This document shows positions 33,190 to 41,605 of a DNA stretch of 64,000 nt, piece after piece; position 1 is the stretch's first letter, and the number at the start of each line of letters is the position of its first letter. Under the pieces are notes generated by a model that saw only the letters and a list, made by a program, of their open reading frames with translations, searched no databases and had not been told where the DNA came from. Where the stretch lies: the NCBI GenBank assembly GCA_947459295.1, contig CANHCY010000004.1, forward strand, positions 25,720 through 89,719, given 5' to 3'. This DNA comes from Chitinophagaceae bacterium (GTDB lineage: Bacteria; Bacteroidota; Bacteroidia; Chitinophagales; Chitinophagaceae). A program made the position numbers and the translations under genes.

Positions 33190-34935
33190 ATGACGACATT
33201 TGAAGAGTTGGGAATTGATGCTAGATTGATTCAGTCAACTACAGAACTAGGGTACGTGAACCCTACAGCAATCCAAGAACAAGCAATCCCAGTTTTACTG
33301 AGTGGAACCAAGGATTTTATTGGCTTGGCACAAACAGGAACAGGAAAGACAGCCGCTTTTGGACTACCTCTATTACATATTATAGATGAAAAGGCAAAAT
33401 ACCCGCAAGCACTTGTTGTTTGTCCTACCAGAGAACTTTGCATGCAAATTGTAAAGGAAATCGAAATATTTAAGAAATACATGACCGGTATTTCTGTGGT
33501 AGCCGTTTATGGCGGTACCTCTATTGGTTTACAAATTAGAGACTTGAAAAGAGGGGTACAAATTATTGTAGCAACCCCTGGTCGTTTAATTGACTTGATT
33601 GAGCGTAAAGCAATCAACCTAGAACAAATACAATACGTTGTTTTAGATGAAGCGGATGAAATGCTAAACATGGGTTTTCAGGATGATATCGAATTCATCT
33701 TAAAAAATACACCACAGCGCGAAAGCACTTGGTTATTTAGTGCAACCATGCCACCAGAAATTAGAAAGGTGAGTAAGCGTTACATGAAGGATCCTGTAGA
33801 AGTAACTGTTGGTAAAGTAAATACCTCTAACAAAAGTATTGATCACCAATATTATGTTACATCCGCGCAACACCGTTACCAAACACTTAAAAGAATCATT
33901 GATTTTAACCCGGGTATTTATGGTATCATTTTTACCAGAACTAAAGTTGATGCGCAAGAAATTTCTGAGCGTTTAACCCGCGAAGGATATGATATTGATG
34001 CTTTACATGGCGATCTTACACAAGGCCAGCGTGACAAAGTAATGGGTCAGTTTAGAGATAAAACTTTACAACTCCTTATTGCTACAGACGTTGCTGCTAG
34101 AGGGATTGACGTACAAGGTATCACACACGTCATCAATTACGAATTGCCAGATGATGTAGAAGTATATACACACCGTAGTGGTAGAACTGGACGTGCGGGT
34201 TTACAAGGTATTTGTATTTCAATTGTGCACTCAAAAGAAATGTACAAGTTCAAACAAATTGAACGCATCAACAATTCTAAGTTTTCTAAACTAGATATTC
34301 CAAGCGGTAAAGATGTTTGCCGTAAACAATTTTTCTCTTTCATGGAAAAATTATTGTCTGCAGATATTAGCCACGGTGATTATGAAACCTATGTTCCTAT
34401 GCTTGCAGAAAAATTTGCTGATGTAAGCAAAGAAGATGTGCTTAAGCGTGTGGCTGCTATGGAGTTTGATCGTTTCCTTAAATATTACGAAAACGCAGAA
34501 GACCTTAACCATAGAGATAAGGGCAGACGTGAACAAAGTGATGCGCCAGATCAAGCAAGACGCAGAGATGGTAGAGACCGTGATGGTGGAAGAAGTCGTG
34601 ATGGTGGAAGAGAGCGTGATGGTGGAAGAGGCGATAATAGAAAAGAATTTGCAAGAGGGGGTGGTAATGGATACAGCCGACTTTTTGTAAACTTAGGAAC
34701 CAAAGACGGTTTTTATAAAGCAAGTTTCTTACAATATATTCTAGATATGAGTGATCTTAAAAAAGACGCACTAGGTAGAATAGATATGAAAGACATGAAC
34801 TCTTGGATTGAAATTGAAAAAGGTGCTGCTAAGCAAATGGTGAATGCACTTGATGGGAAAAGCTATAATGGCAGACGCATTCGTATGAATGATGCCGATA
34901 GTGGTGGTGAGCGCAGACCAAGAAAAGGGGAGTAA
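33190..34935 (+). CDS. DEAD-box ATP-dependent RNA helicase
   Basis: A 581-residue helicase. It has motif I AQTGTGKT (47-54), Ia PTRELC, II DEADEMLNMGF and III SATM. HGDLTQGQRDKVM, motif V ATDVAARGIDV and VI HRSGRTGRAG complete the core. After the core comes an Arg/Asp/Gly-rich linker with three RDGGR units. A C-terminal DbpA-like RNA-binding domain follows (SRLFVNLGTKDGFYKASFLQ to GRRIRM). This layout suits ribosome assembly or RNA remodelling as in CsdA/DeaD. It sits inside the aromatic biosynthesis cluster with no obvious biochemical link. The frame opens upstream only to a TTG at 33169, which the promoter box overlaps. Confidence 0.92.
   Translation: MTTFEELGIDARLIQSTTELGYVNPTAIQEQAIPVLLSGTKDFIGLAQTGTGKTAAFGLPLLHIIDEKAKYPQALVVCPTRELCMQIVKEIEIFKKYMTGISVVAVYGGTSIGLQIRDLKRGVQIIVATPGRLIDLIERKAINLEQIQYVVLDEADEMLNMGFQDDIEFILKNTPQRESTWLFSATMPPEIRKVSKRYMKDPVEVTVGKVNTSNKSIDHQYYVTSAQHRYQTLKRIIDFNPGIYGIIFTRTKVDAQEISERLTREGYDIDALHGDLTQGQRDKVMGQFRDKTLQLLIATDVAARGIDVQGITHVINYELPDDVEVYTHRSGRTGRAGLQGICISIVHSKEMYKFKQIERINNSKFSKLDIPSGKDVCRKQFFSFMEKLLSADISHGDYETYVPMLAEKFADVSKEDVLKRVAAMEFDRFLKYYENAEDLNHRDKGRREQSDAPDQARRRDGRDRDGGRSRDGGRERDGGRGDNRKEFARGGGNGYSRLFVNLGTKDGFYKASFLQYILDMSDLKKDALGRIDMKDMNSWIEIEKGAAKQMVNALDGKSYNGRRIRMNDADSGGERRPRKGE
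34579..34632 (+). repeat. Three 18-base repeats encoding RDGGR units
   Basis: Units at 34579-34596, 34597-34614 and 34615-34632 share CGTGATGGTGGAAGA and encode RDGGRS, RDGGRE and RDGGRG (residues 464-481). Earlier RDGRD codons look like a decayed fourth unit. The near identity at DNA level suggests recent slippage. Confidence 0.9.
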
Positions 34936-34960
34936 TTTTTTATTTTGGTTAAATATTTTT

Positions 34961-36046
34961 ATGGAGCAAGCAATCGAAACAAAAACAGGAGTGGAAGCGC
35001 TTCTACAAAAAAGACCTTTGATTATCTCTGGTCCCTGCAGTGCAGAAACAGAGGAGCAAGTAGTGCAAACAGCAACCAGACTCGCAGCTACAGGTAAAGT
35101 AGATATTTTACGTGCTGGTATTTGGAAGCCGCGTACACGACCTGGTAGTTTTGAAGGTATTGGTACCAAAGGGTTGCCTTGGTTACAGCAAGCTAAAAAA
35201 GAATCTGGACTGCCTGTGGCAGTTGAGGTTGCTACTGCTAAACAAGTTGAAGATGCACTTCATTTTGGTGTCGATGTTTTATGGATTGGTGCAAGAACCA
35301 CCGTAAATCCTTTTAGTGTGCAAGATGTTGCGGATGCACTAAAGGGGGCTGATGTTCCCGTGTTAATTAAAAATCCCATCAATCCAGATTTAGAATTATG
35401 GATTGGTGCTGTGGAGCGCGTTGCAAATGCGGGCATTAAAAATATTGGTTTAATCCATAGAGGATTTAGTTCTTATGGTAATACCGAATACAGGAATGCG
35501 CCGATGTGGCATTTAGCCATCGAAATGAAACGCCGTAATCCAGGCATGTTGCTTATCAATGACCCATCACATATTTGCGGTAGAAGAGATATTTTAATGG
35601 ACGTTGCTCAAAAAGCAATTGACCTCGACTTTGATGGTTTAATTATTGAAAGTCATATTGATCCGGATAATGCCTGGAGTGATGCTAAACAGCAAGTAAC
35701 ACCAGAGCGTTTAGGTGAAATGATTGGTTCTATTATTTGGAGAACGGAAGAAATTGATTCTGAAGAACTGCATGCTGTGATGGAAAAAATGCGTCAGCAA
35801 ATTAACCAGCTCGATGATGAATTGCTACAACTTATTGGACAGCGTATGAAAGTTGCCGATAAAATTGGTCAGTATAAAAAAGACAATAACATTACTATTT
35901 TACAAACCAATAGATGGAATGCTATTTTGGAGCGTGCATACCAAAGAGGCGATAAGCTTGGATTAAGTCAAGAATTTATTACCAAATATTTTGATGCGGT
36001 GCATATGGAAAGTATCAACCATCAAAATAAAATCATGAACTCCTAA
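34961..36046 (+). CDS. Bifunctional DAHP synthase / chorismate mutase
   Basis: A 361-residue fusion. The DAHP synthase domain (about 15-265) has LIISGPCSAETEEQV, LRAGIWKPRTRPGSFEG and LIKNPINPDL, placing it in the KDO8PS-like type I-beta group. The C-terminal AroQ-type chorismate mutase (about 275-355) has MRQQINQLDDELLQLIGQRM and ADKIGQYKK. This order is known in Bacteroidota such as Porphyromonas. In them the mutase domain also passes on feedback control by prephenate or chorismate. It supplies both the entry step of the shikimate pathway and the chorismate-to-prephenate step used by pheA and tyrA. The in-frame extension to 34889 overlaps the helicase gene. Confidence 0.94.
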   Translation: MEQAIETKTGVEALLQKRPLIISGPCSAETEEQVVQTATRLAATGKVDILRAGIWKPRTRPGSFEGIGTKGLPWLQQAKKESGLPVAVEVATAKQVEDALHFGVDVLWIGARTTVNPFSVQDVADALKGADVPVLIKNPINPDLELWIGAVERVANAGIKNIGLIHRGFSSYGNTEYRNAPMWHLAIEMKRRNPGMLLINDPSHICGRRDILMDVAQKAIDLDFDGLIIESHIDPDNAWSDAKQQVTPERLGEMIGSIIWRTEEIDSEELHAVMEKMRQQINQLDDELLQLIGQRMKVADKIGQYKKDNNITILQTNRWNAILERAYQRGDKLGLSQEFITKYFDAVHMESINHQNKIMNS

Positions 36047-36074
36047 TTAGGAGCGCTTGCATAATATTATACGG

Positions 36075-37097
36075 ATGAAAAAAAGAACTTTTCATTTTTC
36101 GGACAAGCTTGTTAACTATTATTTTGATGCTTCTTTTGATGTGTTAAAAAAGTTAGTATCTGTTGAGTCTGCTGTAATTATTACAGATGAGAATGTTTTT
36201 GAAGCGCATAAAAAAAAGTTTAAAGGTTGGTCTACTATTGTATTAAAACCCGGTGAGCAGTATAAAGTGCAGCAAACTGTGGATGTTATTATAGATAGGC
36301 TTATTGAACTTGGTGCCGATCGTCAAACCACTTTAATTGGTGTAGGAGGCGGTGTAATCACAGATATTACGGGTTATGTAGGAAGTATTTACATGCGGGG
36401 TATTGCAGTAGGTTTTGTGCCTACTTCTTTACTTGCCATGGTAGACGCTTCTATTGGCGGCAAAAATGGAATAGATGTGGGCGTCTATAAAAATATGGTG
36501 GGCATTATTCGCCAACCATATTTTTTACTATTCGATACCAGCTTTTTAAAATCTTTACCATTATCTGAGTGGCAAAATGGTTTTGCAGAAATTATTAAGC
36601 ATGCTGCAATTAAAGATGCCGCGCTCTTTAAACAATTACAGTCGAATACACTTACTGTGTATAAAAAGGACTTGTCTTTAACTGCAAAACTAGTGGAGCG
36701 CAATGTAATGATCAAAACCAAAGTGGTACTTGCCGATGAGTTTGAAAAGGCTGATCGCAAGCTTTTAAACTTTGGTCATACCCTTGGGCATGCATTAGAA
36801 AATTCTTACGAGTTAAGTCATGGTCAGGCAATTAGTATTGGTATGACCTATGCTGCCGTAATTTCAGAACAGCTATTGAATTTCAATAATAGACACGCGC
36901 TTGTTGCACTTTTAGAAAAGTATGGGTTACCTACCTATGCTTCCTTTAATACGGCTAAGGCTATATCTGTTTTGCAAAAGGATAAGAAAAAAACAAAAGA
37001 CGCAGTGCATTATATTTTGTTAGAAAAACTTGGTAAGGCGGTTATTCATACCATATCATTTGCAACACTAGAAAAAATATTTAAAGCATTTAAATAA
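36075..37097 (+). CDS. aroB: 3-dehydroquinate synthase
   Basis: A 340-residue NAD- and metal-dependent enzyme of the shikimate pathway. NAD loop: LIGVGGGVITDITGYVGS. Then YMRGIAVGFVPTSLLAMVDASIGGKNGID. Zinc ligands fall in GFAEIIKHAAI and NFGHTLGHALE. I use ATG 36075; a TTG at 36057 gives six more residues but no better match. It starts 28 bases after the DAHPS-CM stop. It is a little shorter than E. coli AroB, as usual in this phylum. Confidence 0.93.
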   Translation: MKKRTFHFSDKLVNYYFDASFDVLKKLVSVESAVIITDENVFEAHKKKFKGWSTIVLKPGEQYKVQQTVDVIIDRLIELGADRQTTLIGVGGGVITDITGYVGSIYMRGIAVGFVPTSLLAMVDASIGGKNGIDVGVYKNMVGIIRQPYFLLFDTSFLKSLPLSEWQNGFAEIIKHAAIKDAALFKQLQSNTLTVYKKDLSLTAKLVERNVMIKTKVVLADEFEKADRKLLNFGHTLGHALENSYELSHGQAISIGMTYAAVISEQLLNFNNRHALVALLEKYGLPTYASFNTAKAISVLQKDKKKTKDAVHYILLEKLGKAVIHTISFATLEKIFKAFK

Positions 37098-37099
37098 AC

Positions 37100-38374
37100 A
37101 TGAAAGCACGCGTATTCCCATCAACCATTACTGGAAACATTGTGGCACCTGCTAGTAAAAGCAGTATGCAGCGTGCTTGTGCAGCTTCCTTAATTAGAAC
37201 TGGAGAAACAATTATAAAAAATCCGGGTGTTAGTAATGATGATATGGCAGCTATAGATGTTATTCAAAAGCTAGGCGCTGTTGTAACAAAATTAGAAAAC
37301 GGAGATTTACATATTGTTTCAAGGGGCGTACATCCAGAAAGTAACACGATTAATTGTGGAGAGAGTGGTCTTGGCATTCGTATGTTTACACCTATTGCTG
37401 CATTAAGTGATCGTCCAATTACAATAACGGGCATGGGTAGTTTAACAACTAGGCCCATGCATTTTTTTGATGAGATATTACCACAAGTTGGGGTGTCTAT
37501 CGTTTCAGACTCTGGTAAATTACCACTACAAATACAAGGGCCCATCAAGCCACATAATATTACTGTAGACGGTTCACTCAGTTCTCAATTTTTGACAGGA
37601 TTATTAATGGCATATGGTGGTGCTGGTGCAAAAGATTGTACCATTAAAGTGTCCAATTTAAAAAGTAAACCCTATATCGATCTTACCCTTGCGGTCATGC
37701 AGCATTTTGGTTGGAGTGTATCATGTATCAATCATGAGCAATTTGTTTTTACTGTACCTAATAATGCGCTTGACAATAAAACAATTAACTATCAAGTTGA
37801 AGGAGATTGGAGTGGCGCTTCTTTTTTACTCGTTGCAGGTGCTATTGCTGGAGGCATTGTGTTAGAAGGGTTAGATCCATTTTCTACGCAAGCGGATAAA
37901 GCAGTTTTACAAGCATTAATTGACTGTGGTTGTCAGATTTCTATACAGCCTACAAAAATTGAAATTGCACCGCTACCATTAAAAGCTTTTCATTTTAATG
38001 CTACTGATTGTCCCGATTTATTTCCACCACTTGTTACCCTTGCATCTTATTGTACAGGTAAAACTGTGATTGAAGGCGTGACTAGACTTGCTCATAAAGA
38101 AAGTGATAGAGCGCTGACACTTCAAGAAGAGTTTGGAAAACTTGGTGTAACTATTACGCTACAAGATGATTTGATGATTATTGAAGGAGGCAAGGGTGTA
38201 CGTGGAGGTATTGTTCATTCGAGACATGATCACCGCATTGCCATGGCCTGTGCTGTAGCTGCTTTAAAAGCAGATGGCGTTGTTGAAATTGAAGATGCGG
38301 ATGCGATAAATAAATCGTACCCTCATTTTTTCAAAGACCTTTCGTATCTTAATGCCGCGGTTGAATACAGGTAA
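37100..38374 (+). CDS. aroA: 3-phosphoshikimate 1-carboxyvinyltransferase (EPSP synthase)
   Basis: A 424-residue enzyme joining PEP to shikimate-3-phosphate. The N-terminal lysine-serine pair is Lys20-Ser21 in ASKSSMQRACAAS. GESGLGIRMF replaces the commoner GNAGTAMR. LSSQFLTGLLMA, RLAHKESDRALT and DHRIAMACAVAAL follow in order. The changed GNAGT loop and short length resemble class II-like enzymes of Bacteroidota. It starts two bases after the aroB stop. Confidence 0.92.
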   Translation: MKARVFPSTITGNIVAPASKSSMQRACAASLIRTGETIIKNPGVSNDDMAAIDVIQKLGAVVTKLENGDLHIVSRGVHPESNTINCGESGLGIRMFTPIAALSDRPITITGMGSLTTRPMHFFDEILPQVGVSIVSDSGKLPLQIQGPIKPHNITVDGSLSSQFLTGLLMAYGGAGAKDCTIKVSNLKSKPYIDLTLAVMQHFGWSVSCINHEQFVFTVPNNALDNKTINYQVEGDWSGASFLLVAGAIAGGIVLEGLDPFSTQADKAVLQALIDCGCQISIQPTKIEIAPLPLKAFHFNATDCPDLFPPLVTLASYCTGKTVIEGVTRLAHKESDRALTLQEEFGKLGVTITLQDDLMIIEGGKGVRGGIVHSRHDHRIAMACAVAALKADGVVEIEDADAINKSYPHFFKDLSYLNAAVEYR

Positions 38375-38398
38375 ACAGCATCCATAAATTATATACCC

Positions 38399-39406
38399 AT
38401 GAATACTTTTGGACATTTATTTCGAGTACATATTTTTGGCGAATCGCATGGAGCCTGCGTGGGTATTACTATTGATGGATGTCCTGCTGGATTACCATTA
38501 CAAGAATCAGATTTTTTAGAAGATACCGAAAGAAGAAAAGGCGGTGTTCAAAAAGGAACAACGCCTAGAAAAGAAGATGATTTACCTATTTTTAAATCCG
38601 GCATTTTTAAAGGATTTACAACAGGTGCACCCATCACTATATTATTTGAAAATAACAATACTAGATCCGAAGATTACGATAAACACAGAGAAGTGCCGCG
38701 TCCGGGTCATGCCGATTTTACAGCGCATGCAAAATATGGTGGCTTTGAAGATTACAGGGGAGGCGGACATTTTAGCGGCAGGTTGACAGTATGCTTGGTA
38801 GCCGCGGGTGTTATTGCAAAAAAATTATTAGCTATAACAGGAGGCGTGCAAGTGCATTCTAAAATTTTAGAAATAGGCGGCCACACAGATTTGGAAAAAG
38901 GCTTGCAAGTAGCCATTGATGCAAAAGATAGCATTGGCGGCATAGTCGATTGTACCGCTTCTAATTTACCGGTTGGCCTAGGAGAACATTTTTTTGATTC
39001 GGTAGAATCAATGTTAGCGCACGCCGTGTTTTCAATCCCTGCCGTAAGGGGTATCGAGTTTGGAACTGGTTTTGCTGCTGCAAAAATGTTTGGGGTAGAC
39101 CACAACGACACTATTTTGGATGCTTCTGGCAAAACAAGTACGAATCATGCTGGCGGAATTGTTGGGGGTATCACTAATGGAAACGATCTCTATTTTAAAA
39201 TTGCTATAAAACCTACCGCTTCTACACCCAAAGAGCAGCAAAGCTGGAACTGGGAGCGCAATATAGTAGAACCTTTCTCCGTTAAAGGAAGGCATGATTT
39301 GTGTATTGCACTTCGTGTACCTGTTGTTTTAGAGGCAGTTACTTCCATGGTTTTGGTAGATTTAATGCTTCGAGCGCAGCAAATGCCCTTGATTATCAAG
39401 GATTAA
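38399..39406 (+). CDS. aroC: Chorismate synthase
   Basis: A 335-residue FMN-dependent enzyme making chorismate from EPSP. The three family signatures are present: GHLFRVHIFGESHGACVG; RPGHADFTAHAKYGGFEDYR leading into GGGHFSGRLT; and a C-terminal KGRHDLCIALRVPVV. It completes the set aroB-aroA-aroC. The genes for dehydroquinase, shikimate dehydrogenase and shikimate kinase are not in this cluster. Confidence 0.95.
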   Translation: MNTFGHLFRVHIFGESHGACVGITIDGCPAGLPLQESDFLEDTERRKGGVQKGTTPRKEDDLPIFKSGIFKGFTTGAPITILFENNNTRSEDYDKHREVPRPGHADFTAHAKYGGFEDYRGGGHFSGRLTVCLVAAGVIAKKLLAITGGVQVHSKILEIGGHTDLEKGLQVAIDAKDSIGGIVDCTASNLPVGLGEHFFDSVESMLAHAVFSIPAVRGIEFGTGFAAAKMFGVDHNDTILDASGKTSTNHAGGIVGGITNGNDLYFKIAIKPTASTPKEQQSWNWERNIVEPFSVKGRHDLCIALRVPVVLEAVTSMVLVDLMLRAQQMPLIIKD

Positions 39407-39721
39407 ATGTTCATTATGGAATCTAGTTACATTTATCATATTACAACGGCTGCTGCTTGGGAAAAGGCCCAATTGGAGGGTGCTTATACTGCTGATAGTT
39501 TAGCAATCGAAGGATTCATACATTGCAGCACCGCCGATCAGGTTGCCGGTGTATTAGACCGTTATTATAAGGGTCAAACTAATTTAGTAAAACTTACGAT
39601 TGATAAATCTAAGGTAACTAGCCCACTTATTTTTGAGTTAGCAACCTCCATTAATGAGGTTTTCCCGCACATTCACGGCCCAATTAATGTGTCTGCAGTT
39701 GTGAATGCTGAATCTATCTAA
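39407..39721 (+). CDS. DUF952 family protein
   Basis: A 104-residue protein with the DUF952 signature: YIYHITTAAAWEKAQLEG, then SLAIEGFIHCSTADQ and FPHIHGPINVSAV. The conserved His, Cys and second His suggest an enzyme-like pocket, but no activity is known. The ATG follows the aroC stop directly (TAAATG), so it is co-transcribed with the aro genes. A second ATG at 39416 is an alternative start. Confidence 0.85.
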   Translation: MFIMESSYIYHITTAAAWEKAQLEGAYTADSLAIEGFIHCSTADQVAGVLDRYYKGQTNLVKLTIDKSKVTSPLIFELATSINEVFPHIHGPINVSAVVNAESI

Positions 39722-40181
39722 TTTATTGGTTTATAATTCATTGTAATTCCTAATTCAATTTTTAATTGAAGATTACTTTCCTTTTTTCAGAATTGCAATT
39801 CATTCAATTTAGGACGTACAGCTGCAACGTTTTTTTAAACGACTGCTATTTGTTCATTCCCAATGAAGCATTTTAACTTACTAAAAGTTTGAAAAATTTG
39901 TTCAGCTGATAAATGACGCCTCTTGGTTTGGTCAATAATTAATGTCTGTTTAGTTAAATCCATGTCAAAATAGGGAAATTTTGATTTTACAAGGGTAGTA
40001 GCACCAAAAACCGGTGTATTTGATCTAGGAATAGGTGAGGTTTTGGTACAAAAAGTAGAAAAATTGGCTAATAAGTAGTTTTTACACCGATTGGGGTAAA
40101 TTAATACCCTAGTTTTTGATTTATTTTTTCTCAAAATCAGATTCAGCTTGTATTTTTGCAATAATTAATAAAAAACTGTTT
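39722..40181 (+). other. Intergenic region of 460 bases before the OmpA gene
   Basis: A weak AT-rich hairpin TTCAATT-TTT-AATTGAA (39754-39770), followed by a T-rich stretch, may end the aro transcript. A palindromic AATTGCAATT lies near 39793. The minus strand is open from 40161 to 39835, but only from a TTG and without a recognisable product. The OmpA promoter box is at the right end. Otherwise I see nothing defined. Confidence 0.4.
40151..40158 (+). promoter_or_regulatory. -7 element of the OmpA gene
   Basis: TATTTTTG followed by CA is a perfect TAnnTTTG box, 23 bases before the ATG at 40182. No TTTG lies at the usual -33 distance. Confidence 0.5.
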
Positions 40182-41540
40182 ATGAAGAAATTACTCTTTT
40201 CTTTAATCGTGATTGGAATGGCTGTTTCTGCAACTGCCCAAACTGCCCCAATCAGTTATAAAAAAAGACCCTCAATTGGATTCCATTTTCAATTGCAAGA
40301 TGTAACAACTGCTGGTTTAATTGGTGCTAGTTCAGCCTCATCTGTAATCAGCAACAACCAATGGACTAAAATCAAAGATTTAGATCCTGGTATGTCTTTT
40401 CAATACATCGAAGGTCTAAATGAATATGTTGATTTACAAGTTAGCGTTGGTGCAGCTTCTGTAAGATATCCATTTAGAGCAAAATCAGGTATAGCAGTTC
40501 CTGCAGCTAAGCGTTTATTAATCGAAACTGATGTTGCCATTAATGTTAAATTGTTAAAGGACAAATATTTCTTAGTTCCTTATTTTACAATTGGTGCTGG
40601 TGCTTCAATGTACGGTGGTACATACTTTGCTACTTACGCTCCAATTGGTTTTGGTATGCAATTCAAGTTAGGAAATGATAATTTCTTGACAACAAATTTT
40701 GTACACAGAACTGCAATGTCAAATTTAGCAACAAACCACTTGTCTTATAATATTGGTATTGTTTCTCCATTAAAGGATAGACCAGAGCCAGTAAAAGTTA
40801 CACCTCCACCACCACCAGCTCCTGAAAAAGATAGCGATAATGATGGTTTGGTTGACAGCAAAGACAAATGTCCTACTGTAGCTGGTGTTGCAAAGTATGA
40901 TGGTTGTCCTGTACCTGATACAGACGGTGACGGTGTAAATGACGAAAATGATAAATGCCCAACTGTAAAAGGTATGGCTAAATATCAAGGTTGTCCAATC
41001 CCTGACACTGATAAAGATGGTGTTAATGACGAAGAAGACAAATGTCCTACTGTAGCTGGTGTTGCACGTTACCAAGGTTGCCCAGTACCAGATACTGATA
41101 ATGACGGTGTAAACGACGAAGAAGATAAGTGTCCAACACTTGCTGGTGTTAAAGAAAACAATGGTTGTCCTGCAATCAAGCAAGAAGTAGCTAAAACAGT
41201 TACTGATGGTGCTAAAAAAATATTATTTGCTACTGGAAGTGCTAAATTAATGTCTAGTTCTTTCAAAGCATTAAATAAAGTTGCAAAAGCATTAAACGAT
41301 GATGCAAATTTAAAATTAACTGTAGAAGGTCATTGCGATAACACAGGTACTGATGCAATCAATGATCCTTTATCTGAAAACCGTGCTAAATCTGTTCAAT
41401 CTTACTTAACTACAAAAGGTAAAGTGGATGCAGCTAAAATTATGGTAGTAGGATACGGTTCTAAGCAACCAATTGCAGACAACAAAACTGCTAAAGGTCG
41501 TAACGCTAACAGAAGAGTAGAATTAAAATTAAATTACTAA
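40182..41540 (+). CDS. OmpA-family outer-membrane protein with thrombospondin type 3 repeats
   Basis: A 452-residue protein. Signal peptide (to TAQ), an N-terminal domain of about 190 residues probably forming a small beta-barrel, and a Pro-rich hinge (VTPPPPPAPEKD). Four 29-residue calcium-binding TSP3-type repeats (217-332) of the form DTDxDGVNDEEDKCPT...GCP follow. The C-terminal OmpA peptidoglycan-binding domain (about 345-452) has LTVEGHCDNTGTDAINDPLS and GYGSKQPIADN. It should tie the outer membrane to the cell wall. Regular codon use suggests strong expression, and the gene has its own promoter and terminator. Confidence 0.92.
   Translation: MKKLLFSLIVIGMAVSATAQTAPISYKKRPSIGFHFQLQDVTTAGLIGASSASSVISNNQWTKIKDLDPGMSFQYIEGLNEYVDLQVSVGAASVRYPFRAKSGIAVPAAKRLLIETDVAINVKLLKDKYFLVPYFTIGAGASMYGGTYFATYAPIGFGMQFKLGNDNFLTTNFVHRTAMSNLATNHLSYNIGIVSPLKDRPEPVKVTPPPPPAPEKDSDNDGLVDSKDKCPTVAGVAKYDGCPVPDTDGDGVNDENDKCPTVKGMAKYQGCPIPDTDKDGVNDEEDKCPTVAGVARYQGCPVPDTDNDGVNDEEDKCPTLAGVKENNGCPAIKQEVAKTVTDGAKKILFATGSAKLMSSSFKALNKVAKALNDDANLKLTVEGHCDNTGTDAINDPLSENRAKSVQSYLTTKGKVDAAKIMVVGYGSKQPIADNKTAKGRNANRRVELKLNY
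40830..41177 (+). repeat. Four 87-base repeats encoding TSP3 units
   Basis: Units begin at 40830, 40917, 41004 and 41091. Each encodes 29 residues with two Cys and a D-x-D-x-D-G calcium loop. The last unit diverges at its end (NNGCPAI). Confidence 0.9.
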
Positions 41541-41562
41541 TACGTAATTGAACTCGATACTA

Positions 41563-41593
41563 AAAGAGCTGCCTTACGGCAGCTCTTTTTTTT
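41563..41593 (+). terminator. Terminator after the OmpA gene
   Basis: AAAGAGCTGCC (41563-41573), loop TTAC, GGCAGCTCTTT (41578-41588), then more T. The stem is perfect. It lies between the convergent OmpA and priA genes and may also serve priA. Confidence 0.9.
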
Positions 41594-41605
41594 GTCAAAA
41601 TTTTT

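Noticed and set aside
39835..40161. Minus-strand ORF of 108 codons before the OmpA gene
   Set aside because: It starts only at a TTG, overlaps the OmpA promoter box, has no promoter of its own and no recognisable product. It is kept only as a possible remnant.
40830..41177. Regularly spaced direct repeats, considered as CRISPR
   Set aside because: The repeats are in frame, 87 bases long without spacers, and encode TSP3 calcium-binding units. The same reasoning applies to 34579-34632 and 29716-29778. No cas gene is present.
40770..41183. Long minus-strand ORF opposite the TSP3 repeats
   Set aside because: It mirrors the repeat-coding strand of the OmpA gene; its Cys- and Trp-rich sequence is an artefact of the repeated antisense codons.
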